Assembly: GCF_014712225.1 (NCBI RefSeq)
Contig: NZ_JACXBW010000011.1
Coordinates: 1 to 64,000, forward strand
Reading direction: 5' to 3'
Length of the DNA stretch: 64,000 bases
From: Pseudarthrobacter sulfonivorans
GTDB lineage: Bacteria; Actinomycetota; Actinomycetes; Actinomycetales; Micrococcaceae
The notes under the pieces were generated by a model that was not told where the DNA came from, made no database searches, and was given only the letters and a program-made list of their open reading frames with translations. How positions within the stretch are numbered: position 1 is the first letter of the stretch; each line of letters starts with the position of its first letter. Shown in pieces: positions 50,252-59,562 of this stretch. The position numbers and the translations under genes are program-made.

Positions 50252-50836
50252 ATGAGTGACCAGACCACGCCGCGCCCGGATTCCCAAGGGCCCGGCGCCC
50301 CAGGAGCAGGCGATTCACCGGCTGGCTACGAGCCACCACAGTTTGTGCCGCCGCAGGGTCCGGAGATTCCCGCACCGCCACTTTATGACTGGAGAAAGAG
50401 CGGGGACCAGTACGGCGGCGGCCAGCAGGGCGCAGGCGCGTACAGCCAGCCCGGCGCCGGCGCGTACCGCCAGCCTGCCGAGCAGCACGGTGCGCCCTAC
50501 GCCCAACCGGGCAGCCCCTACGGTCCGCCGAGCACCTACGCCCAGCCCAGCCCTTATGGCCAGCCCGCGTATTACGGCATGCCGGCAGCCGAGCCCAAGG
50601 GTCTCAGCATCACGAGCATGGTCTGCGGTATTTCCTCGGTCCTGCTGGGGTGGTTCCTCATTCCGCAGCTCGCCGCGATCATCACCGGCCACCTGGCCCT
50701 CGGGCGCGAACCCTCCGGCAACGGCATGTCCATTACCGGGCTGGTCCTGGGCTATCTGTGCCTGCTCGCCTATGGCGCGTTCTGGCTGCTCCTCATCCTC
50801 GGGCTGTCGGCCTACCGCACAAGTTACGGCTACTAG
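50252..50836 (+). CDS. DUF4190 membrane protein with Tyr/Pro/Gly/Gln-rich N-terminus
   Basis: This 194-residue protein has ~105 residues of low-complexity sequence rich in QPGAGAY and PYGQP repeats, followed by two membrane helices with LSITSMVCGISSVLLGWFLIPQLAAIITGHLALG, the DUF4190 signature. The disordered part faces the cytoplasm in similar proteins. It lies 56 bp after the NERD gene and may be co-transcribed. Function is unknown. Confidence 0.85.
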   Translation: MSDQTTPRPDSQGPGAPGAGDSPAGYEPPQFVPPQGPEIPAPPLYDWRKSGDQYGGGQQGAGAYSQPGAGAYRQPAEQHGAPYAQPGSPYGPPSTYAQPSPYGQPAYYGMPAAEPKGLSITSMVCGISSVLLGWFLIPQLAAIITGHLALGREPSGNGMSITGLVLGYLCLLAYGAFWLLLILGLSAYRTSYGY

Positions 50837-50860
50837 GCTTCCGGAAGCCAGGTTCTGGAA

Positions 50861-51223
50861 TTAGGTTGCGGCCCCGATCCGCTCGGCCTGTTCCCGTTCG
50901 CTTTCGGTAAGCACGCCAGGTCCGGAGTCCTGCAACGTCCAGTTGGTTTTCACTCCGCCTGGCCCGGTGAGGGTCCCGCCGGCGAGGGCTTTTCCGATCC
51001 GTCGGCGAACCTCGTTTTCTTTAGCCGGTTCGGCGGCGAAGACGACCCTGAGCCTGACCTCGTTGCCGTCCCGGGCGTGGCCCGTATGATGCGGGGCCAG
51101 GGGGCACGGCGGTTCATGCTCCCAGCTTCCGCATAGTTCAAGCGTGATGGCCGCGCCTGGTGCCTCGGGATCGGAGCCGGTGGCCATCAGCAGAGATGCT
51201 TGGTGTACGTATTGTCCGCGCAT
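50861..51223 (-). CDS. Conserved hypothetical protein
   Basis: This 120-residue soluble protein starts at the ATG at 51223, which GGAGGG precedes. It contains CGSWEHEPPCPLAPHHT, a Cys/His-rich segment that could bind metal, then NEVRLRVVFAAEPAKENEVRRRIGKAL and a C-terminal charged tail. I do not recognise a family. It converges with the DUF4190 gene, with stops 24 bp apart. Confidence 0.65.
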   Translation of the reverse strand: MRGQYVHQASLLMATGSDPEAPGAAITLELCGSWEHEPPCPLAPHHTGHARDGNEVRLRVVFAAEPAKENEVRRRIGKALAGGTLTGPGGVKTNWTLQDSGPGVLTESEREQAERIGAAT

Positions 51224-51330
51224 GTGAGTTGTCCCTCCAAATTTCACTGCGGTGGAGCGGTGCGGTGCCCGACAGGGCTGGCGCGGCGGCGGTGCCATGC
51301 GGTGCCATACCGGGGCCATGCCGGGCAGGG

Positions 51331-51354
51331 GAAAGGCCCCGGGCGGGGCCTTTC
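51331..51354 (-). terminator. Hairpin terminator after the 68-residue protein gene
   Basis: A perfect 10-bp stem (gaaaggcccc at 51331-51340 with 51345-51354) and a 4-nt loop lies 24 bp after the stop of the minus-strand gene at 51378. The stem ends in TTTC on the minus strand. Confidence 0.7.
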
Positions 51355-51377
51355 TTCAAGCGGGCTTGGCCAACGGG

Positions 51378-51584
51378 TCAGACCCTCTCGCTGGTGCGCT
51401 CACCAGCAGGTTCCTCGGCTTCATGGGTCTTCCGCCGACGCGGGAATGTCCAGAAGCTGAAGTCCTGAGCCGTGAAATGCGGCTCGGTACGGTCCGGCGG
51501 TGTCTGCTGGCGAGCCTCGGGTTCGCGGGTGGCGTCCTTCTTGATGCCCCACCCGAAATCCTTGCTTGATGAATAGCACATCAC
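51378..51584 (-). CDS. Small conserved actinobacterial protein (MCYSSSKD type)
   Basis: This ~68-residue, highly charged, probably disordered protein begins MCYSSSKDFGWG. AGGAGG stands eight bases upstream of the ATG pair at 51584/51581, and a hairpin terminator follows, so it has the marks of a small real gene. Similar short proteins with this start occur in related actinobacteria to my recollection. No function is known. Confidence 0.6.
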   Translation of the reverse strand: MMCYSSSKDFGWGIKKDATREPEARQQTPPDRTEPHFTAQDFSFWTFPRRRKTHEAEEPAGERTSERV

Positions 51585-51664
51585 AGGCCTCCTCTAGGTG
51601 ACTGCCCTTTAATGGTCCACCCGTTTGGCCGTGGAGTCGACACCCCGGAGCCGTTCAATCCACT

Positions 51665-53137
51665 TCAGAATCCCAGCTGTGCCGCCACCTGCAGCAGGAG
51701 CAGCTCCGACCCCTTCGGCCCAACCAGCTGGATGCCCATCGGGAGTCCCTCGCCGGGTTGCCCGCGGGTCCAGTACACGGGAATGGTCACGGCCGGCAGG
51801 CCGCAAACGTTCACCATCGAAGACCACGGCGCGAATTCGCACTGCCTGCGGTAGTCGTCGTCGGCGTCGCCCGCCCATGCCGCCGCGGGCCAGCGCTCGT
51901 CACCGTGGGTGGCGCCGGTAAACCAGCCCACCGGACGGGGCGTCTGCGCCAGGGCAGGCATCAGCATAAGATCCCACGCGCCGTACTGGGCGATGGTGTC
52001 ACGCGTGAACTGCCGGAGAAACGCCAGGGATTCGTTCAGCTTGGATGCGCTGCGCTGTTGTGCCCTGCGCCGGAACGTCCTGGTGAGCGGGGTGAGCAAT
52101 GCTTCACGGTGCGGACTGATCCGGGCGGTTCCGACGGCGGCCGTCCAGGCTGTGGTGAAGGCGTCCGGGTAGCGGTTGTCGTAGCGGATGTCGGCTTCGG
52201 TCACGGCGTGCCCGGCATGTTCCAGCATGTCGCGGCCCGCCCGCAATGCAGCCAGCGCCTCCTGTTCGGGCGTGAACGGGAAGGCAGCAGACCAGGGGCT
52301 GTCCAGGCTGACGCCGATCCGCAGCGGACGCGGTTCCTGCGCCACGGCGTCGAGGTAGCTGCTTCCGGGGGAGGGCACCAGGGCGTCCAGAAGCAGTGCA
52401 GCGTCGGCGGCGCTCCGCGCCAGCGGGCCGGCCACCACCAGCCCGGCGGGATCGGCCGAACTCTCGCCTGAGGGCACCAGCCCACGGCCCGGCTTGAGTC
52501 CCACCAGTCCACAGGCCGCCGCCGGGATCCGGATGGAGCCGCCGCCGTCGCTTCCGGGCGCAAAGGGGAGCAAGCCGCCGGCCACCGCCGCGGCGCTGCC
52601 GCCAGAGGAACCGCCGGAACTGCGGCTGGGCGCGTGGGGATTGCGCGACGGCGGGGCGATGCGGTTCTCGCTGTATGCGGTCAGTCCGAACTCCGGGACC
52701 TGGGTCTTACCCAGCGAGATCACGCCGGCTGCCTTGAGGACTGCAACGACCGCGCCGTCGGTGGGCGCAGGTTTGTGGTCCAGCGCTGCGCTCCCGTGGG
52801 TGGTCACCACGCCCGCCACATCGGTCAGGTCCTTGAAGGCGAGCGGCATGCCGTGCAGCAGCGGCAGGTCCTTCGCAGTGCCGCCGGCGGGGGCTGCTGC
52901 GGAACTCTTCCGAAGCCGGGCGTAGCGGGCGTCGGCCGCAGCGGCATCGGCCATGGCCTGTTCGGCTGTAACGGTAATGAAAGCGCCCAGCAGGGGGTTC
53001 CGCTCGGCGATGCGGGCCAGGAAGTGCGCCGTCGTTTCACGGGCGGAGATCTCTCCGGACCGAAGGGAGTCCCGCAGTTGGACGGCGGATATTTCGTGAA
53101 GGTCGCTCAGGGAACCGGTGGGCTGCTTAGCGGGCAA
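51665..53137 (-). CDS. Amidase (amidase-signature family)
   Basis: This 490-residue hydrolase has the Ser-cisSer-Lys triad of the amidase-signature family: Lys in PLAFKDLTDVAG, and the two Ser in RSSGGSSGGSAAAVAGG. The C-terminal VNVCGLPAVTIPV is typical of the family. It hydrolyses amide bonds, but the family is broad and the substrate cannot be told. It is not a GatA, because gatB and gatC are absent. It is divergent from the rhodanese gene. Confidence 0.9.
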   Translation of the reverse strand: MPAKQPTGSLSDLHEISAVQLRDSLRSGEISARETTAHFLARIAERNPLLGAFITVTAEQAMADAAAADARYARLRKSSAAAPAGGTAKDLPLLHGMPLAFKDLTDVAGVVTTHGSAALDHKPAPTDGAVVAVLKAAGVISLGKTQVPEFGLTAYSENRIAPPSRNPHAPSRSSGGSSGGSAAAVAGGLLPFAPGSDGGGSIRIPAAACGLVGLKPGRGLVPSGESSADPAGLVVAGPLARSAADAALLLDALVPSPGSSYLDAVAQEPRPLRIGVSLDSPWSAAFPFTPEQEALAALRAGRDMLEHAGHAVTEADIRYDNRYPDAFTTAWTAAVGTARISPHREALLTPLTRTFRRRAQQRSASKLNESLAFLRQFTRDTIAQYGAWDLMLMPALAQTPRPVGWFTGATHGDERWPAAAWAGDADDDYRRQCEFAPWSSMVNVCGLPAVTIPVYWTRGQPGEGLPMGIQLVGPKGSELLLLQVAAQLGF

Positions 53138-53245
53138 GGGTCCTCCTCGGGATCATGTAGAAGCGTAACCTCCCCGTTCCCGGCCGGGTTGGCAGGTGCC
53201 CGGCGTTAGGCTGGGAGGAGACCACAATCATCCGAAAGGGATCCC

Positions 53246-53572
53246 GTGAGCGATTTCGAATCCGTGCCTGTCAACGACGTTCCGGAAGACGCGGCAATTC
53301 TTGACGTCCGCGAAGACTACGAGTGGGTGGCCGGCCACGCCGAGGGCGCCCTACACATTCCGCTGGATCAGCTTCCCGCACGCCTGGACGAACTGGACCC
53401 GGACCAGGACCTTTACATCATTTGCCGGACCGGCGGGCGGTCCTTCCGCGCTGCCCAGTGGCTCACCGGCCAAGGCTACGCTGCCATCAATGTTGCGGGC
53501 GGAATGGACCAGTGGCTGGAGTCAGGCAAGCCGCTGGTGTCCGACAACGGGCTCAAGCCGCTGGTCCTTTAA
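53246..53572 (+). CDS. Rhodanese-like domain protein
   Basis: This 108-residue single rhodanese domain has the active-site Cys60 in the loop CRTGGRS, and LDVREDYEWVAGHAEGALHIPLDQL, the usual N-terminal signature. Such proteins carry persulfide sulfur between partners, for example in thiosulfate use or tRNA thiolation. It starts with GTG after GAAAGGGA. It lies 42 bp before pheA on the same strand. The partner protein is unknown. Confidence 0.9.
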   Translation: MSDFESVPVNDVPEDAAILDVREDYEWVAGHAEGALHIPLDQLPARLDELDPDQDLYIICRTGGRSFRAAQWLTGQGYAAINVAGGMDQWLESGKPLVSDNGLKPLVL

Positions 53573-53614
53573 GCCGCGACTTTTCCCGCATCCATCGCCA
53601 TAGAGGAATATGCC

Positions 53615-54595
53615 ATGCCTGCGTCAGCCGCTATCTACACGTTCCTTGGACCTGAGGGAACCTTCACCGAGGCGGCGCTGATGCAGGTGCCGGGAGCCGC
53701 CGAGGCCATCCGCATTCCGGCCTCCAACGTGAACGCTGCCCTGGACAGGGTCCGGGAGGGTTCTGCGCATGCCGCCATGGTCCCGATCGAGAACTCCGTC
53801 GAAGGCGGCGTCACTGCCACCTTGGACGCCATTGCCAGTGGTCCGGAACTCCGGATCACGCGGGAGGTCCTCGTGCCCATCAGCTTTGTATTGGTGGCTC
53901 GCCCGGGAGTAAGGCTCGCCGAAATTCGGCGCATTTCCACCCACGGCCACGCGTGGGCACAGTGCCGCCTGTGGGTAGAGGCGAACATTCCCGGTGCGGA
54001 ATACGTCCCGGGCTCCTCCACGGCGGCCGCCGCCATGGGGCTGCTGGCGGACGATGCCCATTACGACGCCGCCATCTGTGCACCGATAGTCGCGCAGGAA
54101 CAGCCCGGACTGGCCGTGGTGGCGGAGAACATCGGCGACAATCCAGGTGCCGTGACGCGGTTCATCATGGTGAGCCGGCCGGGCGCCTTGCCTGAGCGGA
54201 CCGGAGCGGACAAGACCACCGTGGTGGTCCCCCTGCCGGAGGACCGGCCGGGGGCGCTGATGGAAATCCTTGATCAGTTTGCCACCCGCGGCGTAAACCT
54301 CAGCCGGATCGAATCCCGGCCCACCGGGCAGTATCTGGGCCATTACTTCTTCAGTATCGATGCCGACGGCCATGTCCAGGACGCCCGGGTCGCCGACGCA
54401 CTCGCGGGGCTTCACCGCATCAGCCCGGCCACCCGTTTCCTGGGTTCCTACGGGCGGGCGGACGCGCACGAGGTCCTCGTGGCCCCGCACACCTCGGACG
54501 AGGCATTCCGTGCAGCGCATCAATGGGTGGGCGCGATTGCCCAGGCGCAGCCGGGCGGCCCTGAAACCGCTTCCGAGGCTTCGCCCACAGCGTAG
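53615..54595 (+). CDS. pheA: Prephenate dehydratase
   Basis: This 326-residue monofunctional prephenate dehydratase forms phenylpyruvate for phenylalanine synthesis. The N-terminal YTFLGPEGTFTEAAL, the catalytic-region NSVEGGVTATLDAI, the signature Thr-Arg-Phe in GAVTRFIMVS, and a C-terminal ACT domain with ESRPTGQYLGHYFFSIDADGH are present. The ESRP motif is the Phe-binding site for feedback inhibition. No chorismate mutase domain is fused. It may be expressed with the upstream rhodanese gene. Confidence 0.94.
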   Translation: MPASAAIYTFLGPEGTFTEAALMQVPGAAEAIRIPASNVNAALDRVREGSAHAAMVPIENSVEGGVTATLDAIASGPELRITREVLVPISFVLVARPGVRLAEIRRISTHGHAWAQCRLWVEANIPGAEYVPGSSTAAAAMGLLADDAHYDAAICAPIVAQEQPGLAVVAENIGDNPGAVTRFIMVSRPGALPERTGADKTTVVVPLPEDRPGALMEILDQFATRGVNLSRIESRPTGQYLGHYFFSIDADGHVQDARVADALAGLHRISPATRFLGSYGRADAHEVLVAPHTSDEAFRAAHQWVGAIAQAQPGGPETASEASPTA

Positions 54596-54679
54596 ATGGG
54601 GGTACTTCCGCGGGATTGTTACTGTGCGTATGCTTGCCTGATCCACTTGGGGGACGGCCCCTAACGAAGGGAGCGGGTC

Positions 54680-54886
54680 ATGAGTACCAGCAGTACGGAC
54701 AATGACGGCCAGGGCATGATCGTTAATCCCAAGCCAGCCGAAGACAACCAGGACTGGGACGGCGACGAAGCAGACCGGGCCGACCGCCTGCGCTTCGAAG
54801 AGGAACAGGCCATGATCCGCGAGCAGTCTGAGGCGCGTGCCGCAAAGGCCGCCGCAGAGGAAGCAGCCAAGAAAGCCACCGCTTGA
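54680..54886 (+). CDS. Small acidic helical hypothetical protein
   Basis: This 68-residue protein has an acidic N-terminal half and an Ala/Glu/Lys-rich helix at the C-terminus (ARAAKAAAEEAAKKATA). GAAGGGAGC gives a clear ribosome binding site. It has no membrane segment. I do not recognise a family. It stands between pheA and the convergent lipid kinase gene. Confidence 0.6.
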   Translation: MSTSSTDNDGQGMIVNPKPAEDNQDWDGDEADRADRLRFEEEQAMIREQSEARAAKAAAEEAAKKATA

Positions 54887-54898
54887 GGCCGGCCTGGC

Positions 54899-55957
54899 TC
54901 AGGCCTGCTGACCCTTTACCCTGATCAGGAGTGACCGCGGCGCCACCTGGACCGTGACCTTCGTGGCCAAACCCGACGGATCGCCGTCGATCTGGGTCGG
55001 CATGGGGTCCGGGCACTTGATGACGATCTTCCCCGCCCGGTACATGGTCATGATGGGCAGGTTGCCCCGGTGTTTGAGGAGGATTTTCCCGTACATGGCC
55101 AGCCAGCCGATGGCACTGCGCGGGCTCATGACCACCACGTCGAGCATTCCGTCGTCGATCATGGCTTCGGGGATGAAATCGATGCCGCCCGGCACCAGCC
55201 CGCAGTTGGCGAAGAGGACGGTGCGGATGTTTCGGACTTGTTCCGGGCTTTCATCCAGGGAGACCGACACTTTCCGCCGGCGCCCAGGCAGGTGCCTCAT
55301 GCCGGCCTCGGTGTAGGCGAGCCAGCCCACCGCTTTCTTGAGTCCGGCATTGGTGTCCGCCAGGATTTCCGCATCCATCCCGATTCCGGCGATCACCAGG
55401 AAGAGGTGTTTGGAGGAGTGGCCGGTGCGGGAGTTCTCGATGCCCATCCGTGCGGTGTCGATGTAGCGCTGCTGGCCAAACAGGGCCGTCTGGATATTCG
55501 CGCGGAGGTCGTTGACGTCCAGGTCAACGTTGCGCGCCAGCAGGTTCCCGGTTCCCAGCGGAATGATGCCCATGGCAATGTCCGTGTGCGCGAGCGACTC
55601 GGCCACCACCCGCACGGTTCCGTCGCCGCCGCCCACCAGGACGACGTCGGCCTTAAAATCGAGCGCCGCTTTGGCCTGGGAGTAGCCGGGGTCCTCCGCC
55701 GTCGTCTCCAAAAAGAGGGGATCGTCCCAGCCGGCTGTGAGGCAGGCGCGCTGGATGGCTGCTTTCGCCTCGGGGGCGCGTGCCTTGACGGGGTTGAGGA
55801 TGACGGCCACCCGCTGGTGGGTGAGGCCGGCCTCGTGGGCCACTTCGTTGACAGCGCTGCGAACGTGCAGGGCCTTGAGCTTCCGCACACCCCACCAACT
55901 GGAGACAGCAAAGGCCAGCGCTGCCGCACTCAGGAGGTAGAGAAGCCAGTCGTTCAT
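54899..55957 (-). CDS. Diacylglycerol kinase-family lipid kinase
   Basis: This 352-residue enzyme has an N-terminal membrane helix ([18 protein letters not shown]), then the DAGK catalytic domain with [11 protein letters not shown], the nucleotide-binding [11 protein letters not shown] and [11 protein letters not shown], and a C-terminal beta-sandwich. This fold phosphorylates diacylglycerol, sphingosine-like or other lipids. Most actinobacterial members act in membrane lipid recycling. The exact lipid is not known. It is divergent from serS. Confidence 0.9.
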   Translation of the reverse strand: MNDWLLYLLSAAALAFAVSSWWGVRKLKALHVRSAVNEVAHEAGLTHQRVAVILNPVKARAPEAKAAIQRACLTAGWDDPLFLETTAEDPGYSQAKAALDFKADVVLVGGGDGTVRVVAESLAHTDIAMGIIPLGTGNLLARNVDLDVNDLRANIQTALFGQQRYIDTARMGIENSRTGHSSKHLFLVIAGIGMDAEILADTNAGLKKAVGWLAYTEAGMRHLPGRRRKVSVSLDESPEQVRNIRTVLFANCGLVPGGIDFIPEAMIDDGMLDVVVMSPRSAIGWLAMYGKILLKHRGNLPIMTMYRAGKIVIKCPDPMPTQIDGDPSGLATKVTVQVAPRSLLIRVKGQQA

Positions 55958-56046
55958 GGTGCTTCAACAGTAGCCCGGGCGCGGCGCCGCTATTTCCGCG
56001 TTCCGGGCGGCAGTCCTCCGTGCGCCGGATTAGATACTCTTGTCTG

Positions 56047-57327
56047 GTGATCGACGTAAAAGACCTCAGCGAAAACCCGGACAAGTTCCGTGCCAGCCAG
56101 CGCGCCCGCGGCGCCGACGAATCAGTGGTGGACGCGATCATCGCAGCAGACTCCGCCCGGCGGGCCGCCCTGATCCGGTATGAAAACCTCCGGGCCGAGC
56201 AGAACGTCTTCGGCAAGAAGGTGGCGCAGGCCAAGGGCGACGAGAAAAAAGCCCTTCTCGCCGAGGTGAAGGAACTGGCCAACACCGTCAAGGCAGCCTC
56301 CGCCGAGGCTGATGCTGTGCAGGCCAAGCAGGACGAACTGCTGCGTGCCATCCCGAACCTTATCGAGGACGGCGTCCCCGAGGGCGGCGAGGACGACTAC
56401 GTTGTGGTCAAGACCGTTGGCACGCCCCGCGAATTTCCCGATTTCGAGCCCAAGGACCACCTGGAAATTGGTGAGCTGATCGGCGCGATCGACATGGAGC
56501 GCGGCGCGAAGGTGTCCGGCTCCCGCTTCTACTTCCTGCGCGGCGTGGGTGCGCGGCTGGAGATGGCGCTGCTGCAGATGGCCATGGATCAGGCCATCGA
56601 GGCCGGTTTCGTTCCCATGATCACACCCACCCTGGTGCGCCCCGAGACCATGCAGGGCACCGGTTTTGACGTAAAGCACGACGCCGAGATCTACCGTCTC
56701 GCCGAGGATGACCTTTACCTTGTGGGCACCTCCGAGGTGGCGCTGGCAGGCTACCACGCGGACGAAATCCTGGACCTCACGTCCGGTCCCATCCGGTTTG
56801 CCGGCCAGAGCTCCTGCTACCGGCGCGAAGCCGGCTCGCACGGCAAGGACACCCGCGGCATCATCCGCGTGCACCAGTTCAACAAAGTGGAGATGTTCAT
56901 CTACACCACCGTTGAACAGGCCGCAGCTGAGCACGAACGCCTGCTCGCCTGGGAAGAGGAGATGCTGGCCAAGTGCGAGCTGCCGTACCGGGTCATCGAC
57001 ACCGCCGCAGGGGATCTCGGGATGTCCGCCGCCCGGAAGTTCGACTGCGAGGCCTGGGTTCCCACCCAGGGCGCCTACCGCGAGCTGACGTCCACCTCGA
57101 ACTGCACCACGTTCCAGGCCCGCCGCCTGAATATCCGTGAGCGAGTCATCAATGACGAAGGCGTAGCCAAGGGCACCCGTGCCGTGGCCACCCTCAACGG
57201 CACCCTGGCCACCACCCGCTGGATCGTGGCCATCCTGGAGCACCACCAGAACGCCGACGGCTCGGTCAACGTCCCGGCCGCCCTGCAGAAGTACCTCGGC
57301 GGCCTGGAAGTCTTCCCGGTCCTCTAG
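56047..57327 (+). CDS. serS: Seryl-tRNA synthetase
   Basis: This 426-residue class II aminoacyl-tRNA synthetase charges tRNA-Ser. It has the N-terminal antiparallel coiled-coil arm (about residues 30-100) that grips the tRNA long arm, [10 protein letters not shown], motif 2 with FRREAG-like [24 protein letters not shown], and motif 3 near the C-terminus ([18 protein letters not shown]). I chose the GTG at 56047, which gives the usual start [11 protein letters not shown]. It is an essential single-copy gene. Confidence 0.96.
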   Translation: MIDVKDLSENPDKFRASQRARGADESVVDAIIAADSARRAALIRYENLRAEQNVFGKKVAQAKGDEKKALLAEVKELANTVKAASAEADAVQAKQDELLRAIPNLIEDGVPEGGEDDYVVVKTVGTPREFPDFEPKDHLEIGELIGAIDMERGAKVSGSRFYFLRGVGARLEMALLQMAMDQAIEAGFVPMITPTLVRPETMQGTGFDVKHDAEIYRLAEDDLYLVGTSEVALAGYHADEILDLTSGPIRFAGQSSCYRREAGSHGKDTRGIIRVHQFNKVEMFIYTTVEQAAAEHERLLAWEEEMLAKCELPYRVIDTAAGDLGMSAARKFDCEAWVPTQGAYRELTSTSNCTTFQARRLNIRERVINDEGVAKGTRAVATLNGTLATTRWIVAILEHHQNADGSVNVPAALQKYLGGLEVFPVL

Positions 57328-57395
57328 GCCCGGTTTCCTCGCCAATCCCAGAATTCCCCGTCTTGTGGTCCAATCCCCGGCTAACGCCAAGGGGT

Positions 57396-58403
57396 TTAGT
57401 CCACGCGGCGGGGATTTCTGCGTGGGAGGCCGGCCGCTGCGAGCTTCTGCCCCAAGAGTTCCGGTTTCGTGACGGCTTTCCAGTCCCAACGGACAACCGT
57501 GTAGCCGAGTGCTCGAAGCCGGTCCTCCCGCTTCTTTTCGGCCAGCAGGGCTTCGCGAGCCGTGCGGCCACCCAGGAGGTCGTCGTCGAGATACTTGGCG
57601 TCGCCGTCGAACTCCCCGATTAGGCCGTACTCGGGCCAGAAGAAGTCCGTCCGCCCAATGAATCCGTCGAGGTCGTAGAAGGCGTGTTGGAGGACCGGAG
57701 CCGGGAGCCCCAAGACGTGGATAAGCGCACGGCTCCGGGACTCCCCGACACTTTCTGCAGCCTCGTCGGCGAGTGCCAGTATCGCCAGGACCCGGCGTCG
57801 CTTAGCAGCAGACGCCAAACGGCCTGACGCCGCCTCAAGCTCGTTCCGCGTGAGGCCTTCGCCTTCCTTGCGGCGGCTTCCGAGCACATCGTCAGCCACC
57901 GCGACCGCCTCGGGGAGCTCCATCCGGACGATGCAGTCAAGGACGGTCTGCACCAGGGAAGTGACACGGAACCCTCGGTCTTCCACAACGTCTGCTTGCC
58001 AGTGATGGCGGGAGATTCCGTATCCCTTTGCTGCTTCGAGCCCTGTGAAGCCTGTCTTCGGATCCCTTGCCGCGAGGGTGGTGGACGGAAGTCTTCCGGC
58101 CTTGTGCGGCGATGACGTGAGCATGTGGATGTGGTCGGGGACCCGCGGGCTCGGGAGGCGCCAGATCCGCAGTGCGGTCAGATAGCAGAAGTTAACCGAT
58201 GGGTCGATGGCCGCCACCGCTGCCACCGTGGCGGAATAGCGTTCCCACGGCTTGAGGGCGAGCCACGCGGGCTTGTTGTAGTACGCGCCAGCCCTAACGC
58301 GGACCAGGTCACCCTTGTTGTAGGCCCGGCTTAGGCCACGGCTGCTGCCGGTAAGAGCGCGCCTATGGCGGGCGAGGATCAGGGCTGAGGGAGGGGAGTC
58401 CAT
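57396..58403 (-). CDS. AbiEi-type antitoxin-like / DUF559-like protein
   Basis: This 335-residue protein has an N-terminal AbiEi-like winged-helix region (LSRAYNKGDLVRVRAGAYY), a central domain, and a C-terminal DUF559/Vsr-like nuclease fold with ESRSRAL, RTDFFWPEYGLIGEFDGDAKY and RALGYTVVRWDW, matching the E-x-D-E-x-K style pattern. Such proteins are common and often multi-copy in actinobacteria. No AbiEii toxin is adjacent, so a classic type IV toxin-antitoxin pair is not present. The start at 58403 is the in-frame ATG nearest the family start. Confidence 0.75.
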   Translation of the reverse strand: MDSPPSALILARHRRALTGSSRGLSRAYNKGDLVRVRAGAYYNKPAWLALKPWERYSATVAAVAAIDPSVNFCYLTALRIWRLPSPRVPDHIHMLTSSPHKAGRLPSTTLAARDPKTGFTGLEAAKGYGISRHHWQADVVEDRGFRVTSLVQTVLDCIVRMELPEAVAVADDVLGSRRKEGEGLTRNELEAASGRLASAAKRRRVLAILALADEAAESVGESRSRALIHVLGLPAPVLQHAFYDLDGFIGRTDFFWPEYGLIGEFDGDAKYLDDDLLGGRTAREALLAEKKREDRLRALGYTVVRWDWKAVTKPELLGQKLAAAGLPRRNPRRVD

Positions 58404-58571
58404 GGTTCCATGCTTTGCTGACCGCGCTGGCGCCGCTAGCCGCGTCTGCCCGGATGTGGACAACTCCCGGCAATTCCCCGGCAACGGGCTTTTCCCCTTG
58501 GCGGGCGGAGGGGATCTGACCATCCGGCGGGGTCTTGCCGCGGGCAGCCAGGCCGGCCCGGCCGCGGGGGA

Positions 58572-58611
58572 GGTTAATACCCACACCGGGGATAACCTGT
58601 GAGTATTAACC
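58572..58611. promoter_or_regulatory. Long inverted repeat, candidate operator
   Basis: Arms 58572-58585 (GGTTAATACCCACA) and 58598-58611 (TGTGAGTATTAACC) are complementary at 13 of 14 positions around a 12-nt centre. It lies in the divergent gap between the AbiEi-like gene and a HAD gene, 66 bp upstream of the latter. The AT-rich half sites stand out against the GC-rich flanks. It fits a dimeric repressor site or a hairpin. Confidence 0.6.
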
Positions 58612-58676
58612 GTGTGTTCACCGGGGCTGTGGCCTGCGTCCTAGCCGCTTTCCGGGGTCTCTGGTTCACTTGACGC

Positions 58677-59534
58677 ATGACTATTTTGACTGAATCCACA
58701 GTCGCCGGCACCGATGACCGGCGGAACGCAACTGAAAACAGCATCAAGTTCATGGTCGCCCTGGACGTGGACGGCACCCTGGTGGACCACGACGGCCACA
58801 TGTCCGCCCCGGTCCGCGACGCCGCCCAGGCCGTGGTGGCTGCCGGACACGACGTCCTGATCGCCACCGGCCGCTCCCTGAACGCCACCCTGCCCATCAT
58901 CGAGCAGATCGGCATCGACACCGGCTACGCGGTCTGCTGCAACGGCGGTGTGACCCTCCGGCTGGATCCGGACCTGGCCGACGGCTACGAAATCATCCAC
59001 AAGTCCACTTTCGATCCGGCCCCTGCCCTCCGCGCCCTCCGCGAACGCCTGCCCACCGCGAAGTACGCTCTGGAGGACGAGGATGGCAACTTTCTCGCCA
59101 CCGAGCGCTTCCATGACGCCAGCTTCGGTGTTGAGGCGATAGGCGTGGACTTCCAGACGCTGCTGGAATCCACAGCAGTCCGCTTGGTGGTGTACAGCAC
59201 AGAGAACACGCCGGAGGAGTTCTCCGAGACCATCCAGCAGATCGGCCTGGCCGGCGTGACCTACTCCGTCGGCTGGACAGCATGGCTGGACATCGCCGCG
59301 GCCGGCGTCACCAAGGCCAGCGCGCTGGAACGGCTCCGCGGCCAGTTGGGCACCGAGCCGAACAGGACCGTGGCCATTGGCGACGGCCGGAACGACATCG
59401 AAATGCTGGGCTGGGCCGGACGGGGTGTGGCCATGGGCCAGGCCCCGGAGGAAGTCATCGCCGCAGCGGATGAGGTCACCGCGTCAGTGTTCGACGACGG
59501 CGCCGCCCACGTGCTCCGCAGCCTCCTTTCATAA
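58677..59534 (+). CDS. HAD-superfamily phosphatase, Cof type
   Basis: This 285-residue phosphatase has motif I ALDVDGTLVDHDG, motif II LIATGRSLNATL, Lys in TKASALERL, and motif IV AIGDGRNDIEMLGWAGRGVAMG. The C2B cap is present. This is a second Cof-type enzyme in the window, distinct from the one at 30061. An N-terminal extension of ~28 residues before the fold suggests the start might be later, for instance the ATG near 58752. The substrate is unknown, probably a sugar phosphate. Confidence 0.88.
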   Translation: MTILTESTVAGTDDRRNATENSIKFMVALDVDGTLVDHDGHMSAPVRDAAQAVVAAGHDVLIATGRSLNATLPIIEQIGIDTGYAVCCNGGVTLRLDPDLADGYEIIHKSTFDPAPALRALRERLPTAKYALEDEDGNFLATERFHDASFGVEAIGVDFQTLLESTAVRLVVYSTENTPEEFSETIQQIGLAGVTYSVGWTAWLDIAAAGVTKASALERLRGQLGTEPNRTVAIGDGRNDIEMLGWAGRGVAMGQAPEEVIAAADEVTASVFDDGAAHVLRSLLS

Positions 59535-59562
59535 GGGCTGCCCGGGCCTTAGCCGGCCACAG

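Noticed and set aside
51224..51319. Longer N-terminus for the 120-residue protein on the minus strand
   Set aside because: GGAGGG sits just before the ATG at 51223, while the extension is Arg/Pro-rich and has no ribosome binding site.
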